Shown: positions 37,795-47,259 of the stretch, piece by piece
Layout of the letters: the number at the start of each line of letters is the position of its first letter
Numbering within the stretch: the stretch's first letter is position 1
From: Neorhizobium tomejilense
Lineage (GTDB): Bacteria; Pseudomonadota; Alphaproteobacteria; Rhizobiales; Rhizobiaceae
DNA length: 64,000 nucleotides
NCBI GenBank assembly: GCA_002968845.1
Contig: PVBG01000001.1
Coordinates: 1-64,000, forward strand
Direction of reading: 5' to 3'
The notes under the pieces: model-generated
What the model was told of the DNA's origin: nothing
Databases searched by the model: none
Seen by the model: the letters and a program-made list of their open reading frames with translations, nothing else
Program-made: the position numbers and the translations under genes

Positions 37795-39194
37795 GCGTTG
37801 GTCCAGCTTCCGTAATAGGCGCGGGTGGCCGCAATCAGCTTGCCGCATCTTTCCCGCTCGATGGTCAGGCGCGGCAGGTCGGCCTTGGCCTGGGCCAGCA
37901 GTTCCTTGCGAGCTGCATCGAAATCGACGTTCAAAAGCCTGCCGTCCCGCATGACCGGTCGGCCGGCGACATAAACGGCCTTGGCATGGGCGGCGGACAT
38001 GCGGTTGAGGAGCACCTCGGCCTCGTCGAGATCGTCGAAGACACTGTCGGCGATCAGGGTCTCGTAGTCGATGACGGTAAAGTCCTCTCCGAGCGGGGCG
38101 TTGACGACGGTCGCACCGGTTTTGATTGCCGCGTCGAATATATCGGTAGCCGCAAAGCTTCGTTCGAGCTCTCGCCCGCCATGCAGGAAATAGAGAAGCC
38201 GCATTTCGCGCCAGAGATCCTGGTCGTCGTCGAAGGCGCTGCCGTCGAGACCTATGCTGAAGCGCAGGCCGCGTTTGACGGCTTCCGCCAGCGGCGCGAT
38301 GCCGGAGCGCAGGCGCAGGTTGGCAGAGGGATTGGAGATGAGCTGGACGCCGCGCTCGGCCAGCAATTCGTATTCGTCCGGCCGAAGCTGCACGCCGTGT
38401 GCAACCGCCAGACGCGGCGAGAGGAAGCCGATGTCGTCGAGATAACGGACGACGCCCTGCGGGAAGCGGCGGTCCAGCCATGCTCGCTGCCGCGGGCTTT
38501 CGAGCAGGTGCATATGGATGCGGCGGTTGTTGGCGGCCGAAGCGTCGGCAATCGCTTCAAGCAGGGCGTTCGAGCACCATTGCGGGCCGACCGGGCCGTA
38601 TTGAACATCGACCAGCGAATTGGAATTCGCGGCTGCCACTGCATCGGCCGCGGCGAGCTGATCGCGGAAGGGTGCATAGCGTGGGGCGAGGGGCGAAAGT
38701 GCCTCCCAGTCCGCGGGGCTGAGGAACGGTTTCAGCCTTTCCGGGCCGCCGTCATAGGCCCAGGCGTCGTGGTCGAGCAGCGGGCAGGAGAGGCCGAGCC
38801 GGATGCCGACATCCTTTGCGGCGCGGATCACCTCCAGGGCCTCGTCGACCATGCGAGCCGCATTGAGGGAGTTGTGGCAATGGATGGTCGCGGCGACGCC
38901 GGTCTTTGCGAGGCGGCCGAAGGCGACGAGGGCCTCGAGATAGGCGTCCGTGCGGGGGCGGAGCCGCATGGTCGGGATCCAGGTTTCCAGCGCATCGTCG
39001 AGGCTGCCGAAATCCAGCGTTCGGATGCCGTAGCCATGGTCATGGGCATTGACCGGCATCGGCATGAGAAGATCGCCGGGGACGAGCGGGATGGCGGAGG
39101 CCAGAATGGGAAGGGCGGTCTGCATCGCCTCGCCGCGCACGGCCTTTTGATGGCCGGGGTGCTGCAGGAAGCGCTTGTCTTCGTTCGATGTCAC
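37791..39194 (-). CDS. Amidohydrolase-family hydrolase/deaminase
   Basis: 467 aa, metal-dependent deaminase/chlorohydrolase-like fold. Metal and catalytic residues: VNAHDHGYG (HxH), ATIHCHNS, IHMHLLES, VAHGVQL and IGLDGSAFDDD. The metal His pair sits in an HDH rather than HSH context. Its start overlaps the LysR stop (ATGA), so it is the last gene of the eight-gene unit running from 46202. Substrate unknown; an N-heterocycle or amidine is possible given the NMT1-type importer. Confidence 0.85.
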   Translation of the reverse strand: MTSNEDKRFLQHPGHQKAVRGEAMQTALPILASAIPLVPGDLLMPMPVNAHDHGYGIRTLDFGSLDDALETWIPTMRLRPRTDAYLEALVAFGRLAKTGVAATIHCHNSLNAARMVDEALEVIRAAKDVGIRLGLSCPLLDHDAWAYDGGPERLKPFLSPADWEALSPLAPRYAPFRDQLAAADAVAAANSNSLVDVQYGPVGPQWCSNALLEAIADASAANNRRIHMHLLESPRQRAWLDRRFPQGVVRYLDDIGFLSPRLAVAHGVQLRPDEYELLAERGVQLISNPSANLRLRSGIAPLAEAVKRGLRFSIGLDGSAFDDDQDLWREMRLLYFLHGGRELERSFAATDIFDAAIKTGATVVNAPLGEDFTVIDYETLIADSVFDDLDEAEVLLNRMSAAHAKAVYVAGRPVMRDGRLLNVDFDAARKELLAQAKADLPRLTIERERCGKLIAATRAYYGSWTNA

Positions 39195-40114
39195 CGCTTG
39201 ATGACCTCCGCGATCTGGTTGCTGAACTTTTCGAGATCGACGCTGAGCGCCTCGATCACGGCTTCCGTGGCGTGGGTGAGCTGACGGTTGTGGGGCGCGA
39301 CGATGCCGACCTCCATGTTCTGCAGGCGGGAGCCGGCGATCGGCAGGGCGACCACGTCGCCGGCCTTCAGCTCCTTCAGGAGACCGAGCGGCGTGAAGAA
39401 GGCGACGCCTTCGCCCGACAGGATCAGCGGCTTCAGCATCATCTGGTTATTGGTCGCGACAAGCGTGCGACCGACGCGATCGAGCGAGGCGAGTTCGACG
39501 GCGATCATCGAGCTCATCACCTCGTTGTCGAGCTGCAGCAGCAGCTTGAACTGGGCGCATTCCTGCAGGGTGGCGCTTTTCTGGCGGGCCAGCGGATGGT
39601 GTTTGGCGACCATTACCATCAGCGGCATGCGCACGCCGTGAACCAGCTTAATGTCGTGCGGCCGGGCGAGGTCGAAAGTGATGCCGATATCGCAGTCGCC
39701 GTCGGCGACGAAATGAAAAATGTTGTTGAAGTTGTCGGCGCGGATGCGGAAATCGACGGCCGGGTTCTTGTGGTGAAATCCCATCACGAATTCCGGCATG
39801 AACTGGACCGCGAGACTGTCGAGGCAGGCGATGTGGACGCGGCCGGTGCGCTTGCCCTGTAGGTCGCCGAGATCCGATTTCATGATCTCGTAGTGATGAA
39901 TAGTCTCCTTGGCGTGCTTCAGCACCACCTTGCCGGCGGAGGTGAGGCGCAGGCCGTCGGAGAACCGTTCGAACAGCGGCGTGCCGAGCTCGTCCTCAAG
40001 TTTGCGGATTTGGCGGCTGACGGCGGAGGTCGCCACATGCAGCTCTTCGGACGCCTTTCGGATCGAGCCGGCGCGCGCGACTTCGACGAAATATTTCAGG
40101 ATACTGGCGTGCAT
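39191..40114 (-). CDS. LysR-family transcriptional regulator
   Basis: 307 aa. Winged helix with SILKYFVEVARAGSIRKAS and recognition helix around ATSAVSRQIRKLED (about 28-41), then an effector domain with the NNIFHFVADGDCDIGI segment. The ATG at 40114 is preferred because GGGGG stands 6 bases upstream; the ATG at 40120 directly follows it. It lies inside the degradation unit, 35 bases after the enoyl-CoA hydratase, and presumably regulates it. Confidence 0.9.
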   Translation of the reverse strand: MHASILKYFVEVARAGSIRKASEELHVATSAVSRQIRKLEDELGTPLFERFSDGLRLTSAGKVVLKHAKETIHHYEIMKSDLGDLQGKRTGRVHIACLDSLAVQFMPEFVMGFHHKNPAVDFRIRADNFNNIFHFVADGDCDIGITFDLARPHDIKLVHGVRMPLMVMVAKHHPLARQKSATLQECAQFKLLLQLDNEVMSSMIAVELASLDRVGRTLVATNNQMMLKPLILSGEGVAFFTPLGLLKELKAGDVVALPIAGSRLQNMEVGIVAPHNRQLTHATEAVIEALSVDLEKFSNQIAEVIKR

Positions 40115-40149
40115 ATTCATCCCCCAAGATCCTGAAATTCATACCATAC

Positions 40150-40926
40150 CTACCGGCCCTGCCAAACCGGAGCGCGCTTTTCGCGGAAGGCCGTCACGCC
40201 TTCGACGGCGTCCTCGCTCTGCAGCGCACGGATGAGCGCGGGGGTGCGCAATCCCTGAGCTTCCGAGGGGCTGAGATGGCCGGTGCGGTTGACCGTCTGC
40301 TTGATTGCCTTCAGCGACAGCGGAGCACAGGCGATGATGTCGCCCACCCATCTGTCGACGGCTGCATCAAGCGCATCGAAGGGCACGGTCTCGTTGACGA
40401 TGCCGAAGCCCTGCATTTCGGCGGCGGTAAACTGCCGGCCGGTCAGCATCACGGCCATGGCAAGGTTGTACGGGATTTTCCGCTGCAGGAGCACCATGCC
40501 ACCGTCGAGCGGCATGCGGCCGACGCGCGCTTCCGGCAGCCCGAATTTCGCGGTGTCGGCGGCGATCACGATGTCGCAGCCGAGCACCATCTCGAAGCCG
40601 CCGCCGAGCGCGTAGCCGTTGACGCGGGCGATCACCGGCACGTCCAGCGATTTGCGGAAGGCGAGGCCGCCGAACCCGTTGCTGCGGCTTTCCGCCCAGT
40701 ATTCCAGACCGCTCTTGGTGGCGCCGCCCTTGAGGTCGGCGCCGGTGCAGAAGGCCTTTTGGCCGCTGCCGGTCAGGACGACGCAGGAAATGTCGTCGCG
40801 GGCCTCGATCTCGGTCCAGATCGTGTCCAGTTCCTTTTCGGTCGCGGCATCGACGGCGTTCATGCGGTCCGGGCGGTCGAGCGTGACCCGTGCGACACGG
40901 TTCTCGACGGAAAATCCGACGGTCAT
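40150..40926 (-). CDS. Enoyl-CoA hydratase/isomerase family protein
   Basis: 258 aa crotonase fold: FCTGADLKGG (oxyanion Ala/Gly region), NGYALGGGFEMVLGCDIVIA and PEARVGRMPLDGG. The usual catalytic Glu of GGGxEL is Glu in GGGFEM; the second position is ARVGRMP, so hydratase versus hydrolase/isomerase activity is open. The 4-base overlap with the CoA transferase gene suggests that CoA esters formed by that enzyme are processed here. Confidence 0.9.
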   Translation of the reverse strand: MTVGFSVENRVARVTLDRPDRMNAVDAATEKELDTIWTEIEARDDISCVVLTGSGQKAFCTGADLKGGATKSGLEYWAESRSNGFGGLAFRKSLDVPVIARVNGYALGGGFEMVLGCDIVIAADTAKFGLPEARVGRMPLDGGMVLLQRKIPYNLAMAVMLTGRQFTAAEMQGFGIVNETVPFDALDAAVDRWVGDIIACAPLSLKAIKQTVNRTGHLSPSEAQGLRTPALIRALQSEDAVEGVTAFREKRAPVWQGR

Positions 40927-42095
40927 GCCGCGTCTCCGCGTGCGGCTTGCAAAGACTGGGCCTCTAAGGAGGCGAGGATCTCGTCATTATGCTGGCCGAG
41001 ACGCGGCGGGGAGATGCGCACCGACACCGGGGCTGCCGACATGTCGATGGGAGACCCGATGAGGCGGATCGGACCGGCGGCCGTTTCACCTGCTTCGAGG
41101 ATCATCTTGTTGATGACCGTCTGCGGATCCTGAAGCGCTTCGGCGAGGTTGCGCACCGGCGCGCAGAGGATGTCGACCTCCTCCAGGCGCTTCAGCCAAT
41201 GGGCATTGCTGTTCCTGGCAAAGTTCGCGCGGAAGATTTCCTGTAGTTCCGGCCGGTGCGCCATCTGGGAATCGAAATCCTTGTAGCGCTGCTGGGCCGA
41301 GAGGTCCTCGATTTCGAGCGCGTTGCAGATGTCCTGCAGCGGGTTCTGCTTGAAGGCGCCGACCATGACGATCGCGCCGTCGGTCGTGTCGAAAACCCCG
41401 GTCAGCGGGAAGGCGCCCCAGTTCAAATCCTTCTCGCGCATCATGTGCGCTGCACCTTCCTGCATCTGCATGGCAAGCATGGAATTGTAAAGGCTGACGG
41501 CAACCTGCTGGCCTTCGCCGGTCTTTTCCCGGTGCAGGAGCGCCAGCAGGATGCCCTGGACGAGGTGCATGCCGGCGGAATAGTCGGCAAGTGGTGTCGC
41601 ATAAATCGAGGTCGGATGGGCGCTGTCGGACTTGCGGCGCATGACGCCGGAAAGCGCCTGGGCTAGAATGTCCTGGCCGCCCTTGTGCTGGTAGGGGCCG
41701 GTGAGGCCGAAACCGGTGCCGACGGCGTAGATCAGCCGCTTGTTGATCTTCTTCAGATCGTCGTAGCCGAAGCCCATGCGTTCCATCACGCCGGGGCGGA
41801 AGTTGTTGACCGCCACGTCGGCGCCCGCGATCAGCGCCAGCACGGCGTCGCGGGCCTCGGTGAGCTTCAGGTCGAGCGCGAGGCTCTTCTTGTTGCGGTT
41901 CAGCGAGCAGAAGACCGGGTTGTTGAGGCCGTCCGGATCGGAGCCGAGCGACCAGCGCGACAGGTCGCCGATCTTGGCCTTCTCGATCTTGATGACTTCG
42001 GCACCATAGTCGGCGAGCGTCTGGGTGCAGCATGGGCCGAGCATGACCTGGGTGAAATCGATCACGCGGACGCCGTCGAGGGGTAGAGAATTCAT
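40923..42095 (-). CDS. CaiB/BaiF family (class III) CoA transferase
   Basis: 390 aa. N-terminal VRVIDFTQVMLGPCCTQTLADYGAEVIKIE is the family start; the catalytic Asp is in ATPLADYSAGMHLVQG (about residue 170). Transfers CoA between carboxylic acids. Overlaps the FAD oxidoreductase gene and the enoyl-CoA hydratase gene by 4 bases each. Confidence 0.92.
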   Translation of the reverse strand: MNSLPLDGVRVIDFTQVMLGPCCTQTLADYGAEVIKIEKAKIGDLSRWSLGSDPDGLNNPVFCSLNRNKKSLALDLKLTEARDAVLALIAGADVAVNNFRPGVMERMGFGYDDLKKINKRLIYAVGTGFGLTGPYQHKGGQDILAQALSGVMRRKSDSAHPTSIYATPLADYSAGMHLVQGILLALLHREKTGEGQQVAVSLYNSMLAMQMQEGAAHMMREKDLNWGAFPLTGVFDTTDGAIVMVGAFKQNPLQDICNALEIEDLSAQQRYKDFDSQMAHRPELQEIFRANFARNSNAHWLKRLEEVDILCAPVRNLAEALQDPQTVINKMILEAGETAAGPIRLIGSPIDMSAAPVSVRISPPRLGQHNDEILASLEAQSLQAARGDAA

Positions 42096-43450
42096 TCCGC
42101 AGCCTCCAGGAATGTTGCATTGTCGGAGGGCACGTCGCCGGGATCGGCACCCTGGGCCCGCATCTGTTTCTGGATAGCCCGAACATCGGCTTTCCGTACG
42201 GTGGTTCCGGCATTGAGCGCCACGACGGCGGCAACGCCGGCAGCTTCGCCCATCGCCATGCAGGGCGGGATTTCGCGGCTCGACTTCTGTGCCTGCGGTG
42301 TCGCCGAGTAGTGACGTCCGGCGACGATCAGCTGGTCGACTTCGCGTGGCAACATCGAGCGGTAGGGCGTGTAATAGTCGCGGCCGCGGCAGACGGTGTC
42401 GGAGAAGTGGATGCGGTTCATCACGTCGTCCTTGGTGACGACGTATTCACCTTCCAGCAGCCGCGTCTGGCGCACGCCGGTCTGCGGCGCGAAATCGACC
42501 ACATAGGCCTTTTCGAAGCCCGGCATCTTTTCGCGGGTGAAATCGAGCAGGCGGGCGATACGGTTGCGGCCTTCGATTTCCGCCTTGGTGAGGTCCTCGG
42601 TCTTGAGGCCGGAGAGGTTCGGCATATGCGGGCAGTTGAGCCAGACGACGCCCGGCAACGGGGTCTTCAGCCACCAGAAGGACCAGCAGCCGCCGATCAG
42701 GCGTTTTGCCTCATGGTCGATCTTCTTGAAGGCTTCCGGCTCCTCGAATTCGAAGCGCTCGGCCGCATCCGTATCGACGCCGCCCCAGCGGGAGACGGTG
42801 GTCAGGATGAAATTGGATTCCACATGCGAGGCGCCGGCAGAGGCCGCGACGTCGAGGTCGCCGGTGGTGTCGATGACGATATCGCCGAGGATCGCTTCCA
42901 TGCCGGACTTGGTCTGGCAGATGACGCCCTTGATGGTCTTGCCCTCCATGATCGCGGAGGAGAACCAGCTATGGGTCCGAAGCTTGACGCCCGCTTCGGT
43001 CAGTACGTCATAGGAGGCGCGCTTGAAACCGTCCGGATCGAAGGCGGCGGAAAAGCAGATCGGGTGCGGCATGGACTGGGTGTGGAAATCGAACAGGCCC
43101 CAGCGCGCCCAGCGCCGCCAGGCCTCCGGCGTCTCGCGGATGTCGAGTTCGCGGTCGCGGCCGGTGGGCGTGACGCAGAGGTCCCACTTCTTCATGCGCT
43201 CGATCATCTCCATGCAGATGCCCTGCACGGTGATTTCGAGGTTGTTGATCATGTCGTCGAGCACCAGGACCATGCCGCCGGCGGCAAGCCCGCCAACGTA
43301 GGGGTAACGTTCGAGGAGGGTCACCTTGGCGCCGTTGCGGGCCGCGGACACGGCGGCGGAAATGCCCGCCGGTCCTCCGCCGACCACCACCACATCGGAA
43401 CGGTCGACCACTGCGACGTTGCGCGCCGCCTGAAGAATTGTCTGTTGCAT
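42092..43450 (-). CDS. FAD-dependent oxidoreductase
   Basis: 452 aa. Dinucleotide fold DVVVVGGGPAGISAAVSAAR (about 20-39) and ERYPYVGGLAAGGM place it in the FAD_oxidored family; the C-terminal FAD region is MLPREVDQLIVAGRHYSATP...CMAMGEAAG. The IDTTGDLDVAASAGA motif is also typical. Probably performs the first oxidation on the imported compound. It is coupled to the CoA transferase gene and follows the permease gene by 54 bases. Confidence 0.88.
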   Translation of the reverse strand: MQQTILQAARNVAVVDRSDVVVVGGGPAGISAAVSAARNGAKVTLLERYPYVGGLAAGGMVLVLDDMINNLEITVQGICMEMIERMKKWDLCVTPTGRDRELDIRETPEAWRRWARWGLFDFHTQSMPHPICFSAAFDPDGFKRASYDVLTEAGVKLRTHSWFSSAIMEGKTIKGVICQTKSGMEAILGDIVIDTTGDLDVAASAGASHVESNFILTTVSRWGGVDTDAAERFEFEEPEAFKKIDHEAKRLIGGCWSFWWLKTPLPGVVWLNCPHMPNLSGLKTEDLTKAEIEGRNRIARLLDFTREKMPGFEKAYVVDFAPQTGVRQTRLLEGEYVVTKDDVMNRIHFSDTVCRGRDYYTPYRSMLPREVDQLIVAGRHYSATPQAQKSSREIPPCMAMGEAAGVAAVVALNAGTTVRKADVRAIQKQMRAQGADPGDVPSDNATFLEAAE

Positions 43451-43504
43451 TGGTTCAAACTCCCAAAAAGTTGGGCTGAGGACAGTTGGTTCGATGCGTT
43501 GGGC

Positions 43505-44344
43505 TCAATGCGATCCGGCCGGCTTCCAGCGGATCATCCGGGCTTCGATCACCGAGACGATGAAGAACAGGACGACGGCAAGGACCGCAGCGATCACGAC
43601 GGTTGCGTAGAGCAGGGGCGAGCGGAAATTGTAGGTCGCCTCGATGATCAGAGCGCCGAGGCCGAAGCTCGAGCCGATCCATTCGGCGACGATGGCGCCC
43701 ATGACGCTGCTGGTCGCGGCAATCTTCAGTGCTGCAAACAGGAACGGCATCGAACTCGGCAGCCGCACCTTCCAGAGGATTTCCGTGTTGCTGGCAGACA
43801 GCACCCGCATCAGGTCGAGCATGGCGGGGCTCGCGGATTTCAGGCCCTGGACCATGTTGACCAAAGTCGGAAAGAAGCAGATCAGCCCGGCGATGATGAT
43901 TTTTGGCGCGAGCCCGTTGCCGAAGATCAGCACGAGGATCGGAGCGAGCGCAATGATCGGGATCGCCTTGATGAACACCGCGATCGGATAGAAGGCCTTT
44001 TCCGCCGTCGCGCTGTGGACGAACCAGATCGCCAGAAGGATGGCAACGAGATTGCCGAAGACGAAGCCGAGGAAGGCTTCGAGGATCGTCGGCAGCATGT
44101 TGGTCCAGAGGATCCCGGCGTTGTCGCGGAAGGCATAGGCGACGTCGACCGGGCTCGGGGCCATGAAGGTCGGTATCTTGAAGAACCAGACGACGAACTG
44201 CCAGAGGACTACGAGCCCGACGGCGGCTGCGATCGCCGGCATATGTTTGACGAGCACGCCGGCCGTCGCATCGAGGAGCGCGATCTTGCGATCGGGGGCG
44301 GCGTCCGTCTTGGTGGTGGAGGAAACGACGTGGCTCACAGGCAT
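43505..44344 (-). CDS. ABC permease, SsuC/TauC type
   Basis: 279 aa with about six membrane helices after a 30-residue polar N terminus. The EAA-like loop reads [23 protein letters not shown] (about 185-207). Works with the ATPase (10-base overlap) and the NMT1-type binding protein upstream. Confidence 0.9.
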   Translation of the reverse strand: MPVSHVVSSTTKTDAAPDRKIALLDATAGVLVKHMPAIAAAVGLVVLWQFVVWFFKIPTFMAPSPVDVAYAFRDNAGILWTNMLPTILEAFLGFVFGNLVAILLAIWFVHSATAEKAFYPIAVFIKAIPIIALAPILVLIFGNGLAPKIIIAGLICFFPTLVNMVQGLKSASPAMLDLMRVLSASNTEILWKVRLPSSMPFLFAALKIAATSSVMGAIVAEWIGSSFGLGALIIEATYNFRSPLLYATVVIAAVLAVVLFFIVSVIEARMIRWKPAGSH

Positions 44345-45162
44345 TCCTCCAGAAGGCGGCGCAGATGCGCGGTGACGCCGATGAACTCGACGGTGTCACG
44401 CACGGCAAGCGAACGCGGGAAGGGCAGGTCGACCTTCATGAACTCCTTGACGCGGCCCGGATGGGCCTGAAGCATCAGCACGTTCTGGCCGAGGAAGGCT
44501 GCTTCCGGGATCGAATGGGTAACGAACAGGATCGTCGTTCCCGTTTCCTGCCAGACGCGCAGCAGTTCCTCGTTCAGCCGGTCGCGGGTGATCTCGTCGA
44601 GTGCCCCAAATGGCTCGTCCATCAGAAGGATGCGCGGCCGCGTGATCAGCGCCCGAGCGATTGCCACGCGCTGGCGCATGCCGCCCGAGAGCTCGTGCGG
44701 GAGTGAATTTTCGCGCCCCTTCAATCCGACCATCGCCAGCAGTTCATGCGGGTCCGCATAATTGCCGGGCATAGTATGTTTCTGTGCGTGTTTTCCGACT
44801 TCCAGCGGCAGGCGGACATTGTCGATTACGTTCCGCCAGGGAAGCAGCGTCGCATCCTGGAAGACGAAGGCGAAGTCGCGGCTCTGGCGAGCCTCCTGAG
44901 GGCTACGGCCGAACACGGAAATCGAACCGTCGCTGATGTGGACGAGATCCGCCACACATCTGAGCAGGGTCGATTTTCCGCAGCCCGAGGGCCCAAGCAT
45001 GGTGACGAAGGCACCTTCCGGTATGTCCACGGAAACATCGGAAAGGGCCGTGAATTCGTTGTTCCTGTCGCCGAACCGGACGGAGAGGTTTCGGATCGAA
45101 ACCGCCGTGGCTGCCGGTTCTGTCAGGGGAACGTTCGGCATCAACTTCGCCGTTCCTAACAT
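44335..45162 (-). CDS. ABC ATP-binding protein, SsuB/TauB type
   Basis: 275 aa: Walker [11 protein letters not shown] loop [10 protein letters not shown], signature LSGGMRQR, Walker [14 protein letters not shown] loop VTHSIPEA. The ATG at 45162 is used because GGTGGGG precedes it; a GTG at 45171 adds three codons and would overlap the binding-protein stop. Overlaps the permease gene by 10 bases. Confidence 0.93.
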   Translation of the reverse strand: MLGTAKLMPNVPLTEPAATAVSIRNLSVRFGDRNNEFTALSDVSVDIPEGAFVTMLGPSGCGKSTLLRCVADLVHISDGSISVFGRSPQEARQSRDFAFVFQDATLLPWRNVIDNVRLPLEVGKHAQKHTMPGNYADPHELLAMVGLKGRENSLPHELSGGMRQRVAIARALITRPRILLMDEPFGALDEITRDRLNEELLRVWQETGTTILFVTHSIPEAAFLGQNVLMLQAHPGRVKEFMKVDLPFPRSLAVRDTVEFIGVTAHLRRLLEECL

Positions 45163-45167
45163 GACTA

Positions 45168-46202
45168 TCACCCCACCTGTTTGCGGATGTCGCTGGTGGC
45201 TTCGAGGATGGAGAAGTTCGCGACGTCATCGACCGTCGGAACGGTGCCCTTGAACTGCTTGAGATCGGCATAGGCCTTGATCTGCGCTGCCCAGTTTTCA
45301 CGCGACATGGTACCCCAACCTGATGCCTTGGTGGTGGCGCCGAAGGAGAAGTCGACGCACGGGACCACGGCCTTCATTTCGCTTGCCTTGTCGAGGATCG
45401 GATAGGCCTCGCAGAGCATCTCGACCGCTTCCTTCTGGTTGTTGCGAACATAACCCCAGCCCTTGGCGGCGGCGCGGGTGAAACGTTCGAGAACATCCGA
45501 ATGTTTGGCGATTTGGTCGTCGGTCGTGTAGTAGACGTTGGCATAAAGCTGCAGGCCGCTATCCCAGAGCATCATGTCGACGCGGTTGTCGCCGAGCACA
45601 TCGAGAGCGTTGACATTGGTGAGCCAGCCGGTGACCGCATCGGCCTGGCCGGTGATCAGCTGGTTCATGTCCGAACCCATATTGACCATCTTCACCTGGT
45701 CCTCGGCGATGCCGTTCTGGGCGAGCAGCGCGCGCAGCAGGATGAAGGCGGTCGGCTGGGTGGCGATCGTCTTGCCGATCATGTCCTTCGGGGTCTTGAT
45801 CGCCTTGTTCTTCAGCGAGAAATAGGTGAACGGGTGCTTTTGGTAGCCGGACAGGAAGGCCTTGACCGGCAGGCCAGCCGAACGCGCCAGCATGACGGAT
45901 GGGCTGGAGGAAATCTGGCCGGTTGCGGACTGGCCCGATGCCACGCCCGCGACGCCATCGACGCTCGGTCCGCCGGGGACGATCTCAAGCTCTATGCCCT
46001 GTTCCTGGAAAAAACCCTTCTTCATGGCGGCGACTTCGCCGAGCACGCCGTTCGAGGCGAGCCAGCCGAGCTGCATGCGCACTTTGGCCACGTCCTTGGC
46101 GTTGCCGGCCCGGATCCCGAGGAAGCTGGAGGTGGCGGCAAGGCCGCCCAAGGCCGCGGCATTGGAGATAAAGCGGCGGCGATTCAGTGTGAAATTAGAC
46201 AT
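45168..46202 (-). CDS. NMT1/SsuA-like periplasmic binding protein, Tat-exported
   Basis: 344 aa with a twin-arginine signal ([17 protein letters not shown]), then [25 protein letters not shown], the lobe typical of NMT1/SsuA proteins. First gene of the 46202-37791 unit, with GGGGAA five bases before the ATG. The ligand of this family ranges from sulfonates to pyrimidines and aromatic acids, so it cannot be assigned here. Confidence 0.9.
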   Translation of the reverse strand: MSNFTLNRRRFISNAAALGGLAATSSFLGIRAGNAKDVAKVRMQLGWLASNGVLGEVAAMKKGFFQEQGIELEIVPGGPSVDGVAGVASGQSATGQISSSPSVMLARSAGLPVKAFLSGYQKHPFTYFSLKNKAIKTPKDMIGKTIATQPTAFILLRALLAQNGIAEDQVKMVNMGSDMNQLITGQADAVTGWLTNVNALDVLGDNRVDMMLWDSGLQLYANVYYTTDDQIAKHSDVLERFTRAAAKGWGYVRNNQKEAVEMLCEAYPILDKASEMKAVVPCVDFSFGATTKASGWGTMSRENWAAQIKAYADLKQFKGTVPTVDDVANFSILEATSDIRKQVG

Positions 46203-46504
46203 AGCGTTCCCCTGTTGGCCTTTTGGCCTGATACATTTTCGCTTGACTTCGCCGGTCTCAGCTGCCGGATTGAGGAGAGGATGGCGCAATGTCGCGTTCT
46301 AATAAAGAACAATAATTCGCATATTTGGTTGCCGAAAAGGCAACGCCAGACTCGCGGCGATTCCATGGAATTGGCAATCGTCAAGTATGTCGCCCGAGCC
46401 GAAGCCTTGATATAGGGCCGAAGACTTCGCGAAGGCCTGCTTCTTGGCGGACGTTTACTTAATTATCCACTCAAGATAGAAAATTCTTGAAAGGTACTCG
46501 GCAA
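46203..46504. other. Divergent promoter gap between the importer unit and the XRE gene
   Basis: 302 bases without a gene. A dyad GTTGCC-N5-GGCAAC (46328-46344) lies about 125 bases upstream of the importer start and is a possible operator for the LysR protein of this unit. The part next to the XRE gene is AT-rich. Confidence 0.45.
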
Positions 46505-46544
46505 CCTATCGATGATAGGATACAAATAACACCTATGTATCCTA
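46505..46544 (+). promoter_or_regulatory. Overlapping dyads upstream of the XRE gene
   Basis: CCTATC-N3-GATAGG (46505-46519) overlaps TAGGATAC-N13-GTATCCTA (46516-46544). Both are perfect and share the half-site TAGGAT/ATCCTA, just before the GTG start at 46567. This is the usual arrangement for autoregulation by a small HTH protein. Confidence 0.6.
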
Positions 46545-46566
46545 GCGCCGGAGAGATGGTCCTGCA

Positions 46567-46995
46567 GTGAGCAAAGCACCGAATGCCGCCGACAGAGAGG
46601 TTGGAAAGCGGATCCGCCTCTACAGGCGAGAGAAAAAGCTTACCCAGCCGCAACTCGCCCACCACGTGGGCATCACGTCTCAGCAGCTTCAGAAATATGA
46701 AAACGGCATCAACCGGATTGCAGTTGGCAAGCTGGTGGAGATCGCAACTGCGCTGAAGGTCGAGATGGTGGCGTTCTTCGATCGCATCCCGACAGTCGAG
46801 CCGTCGAACGACAATCAGCTCGAAGACCCGCAATTCGATTTCACGCATGAAGCGCTGCTGATGAGCATGGCATTCATGAGCATTACGAAGCCGGTTCTGC
46901 GCAAACGCATCCTGGAACTGGTTCAAGCGGTTGCCACGAAGGAATTCGAGGCGGAAGCGCTTTTCGCCGAGATCGAAAGACAACCGGCCCAGTGA
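46567..46995 (+). CDS. XRE-family HTH regulator
   Basis: 142 aa. The N-terminal helix-turn-helix (about 10-65) reads GKRIRLYRREKKLTQPQLAHHVG, with recognition helix SQQLQKYENG; the C-terminal part is helical and acidic, similar to other rhizobial XRE proteins. GTG start at 46567; an ATG 10 bases upstream is immediately followed by a stop. Converges on the YcaO/TfuA operon, 15 bases from its last gene, but no direct link is shown. Confidence 0.85.
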   Translation: MSKAPNAADREVGKRIRLYRREKKLTQPQLAHHVGITSQQLQKYENGINRIAVGKLVEIATALKVEMVAFFDRIPTVEPSNDNQLEDPQFDFTHEALLMSMAFMSITKPVLRKRILELVQAVATKEFEAEALFAEIERQPAQ

Positions 46996-47010
46996 TCGGT
47001 CCCTGACGGT

Positions 47011-47259
47011 TTAAGGCCTGGGACCATCGTCGTCGAGGGCCAGCTTGGTCTTGTGGCGGAATATCGCATTCAGTTTCACGCTCCTCTCGTTTTCGGGGCT
47101 GACGCCCTCCCAATCGAGCGAGAGTTGAAGGAGTGCCATGTTCGTCAGGTGGACGACCGTGGAGAGCTGAAGGGATTCCGCTTCCTTGTTGACCGCAGAA
47201 AGCATGCGGAACAGGCGGGCGTATTCGTCGCTGGCGACGTCATTTGCGAGATCAATCAT
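47011..47259 (-). CDS. 82-aa protein coupled to tfuA, unknown function
   Basis: Acidic, mostly helical protein (starts MIDLANDVASDEYARLFRML, ends in a DDD-rich tail). It overlaps the tfuA stop by 4 bases (ATGA), so it is made with YcaO and TfuA. I recognise no family. It has no membrane segment and no Cys. A recognition or partner protein for the peptide pathway is possible, from position alone. Confidence 0.75.
   Translation of the reverse strand: MIDLANDVASDEYARLFRMLSAVNKEAESLQLSTVVHLTNMALLQLSLDWEGVSPENERSVKLNAIFRHKTKLALDDDGPRP

Noticed and set aside
42311..44470. 719-codon open frame on the plus strand
   Set aside because: Antisense across two unrelated genes (FAD oxidoreductase and ABC permease); no domain visible.
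40923..46202. Carnitine or taurine degradation operon
   Set aside because: The CoA transferase and SsuABC-like importer recall these pathways, but no carnitine- or taurine-specific enzyme is present.
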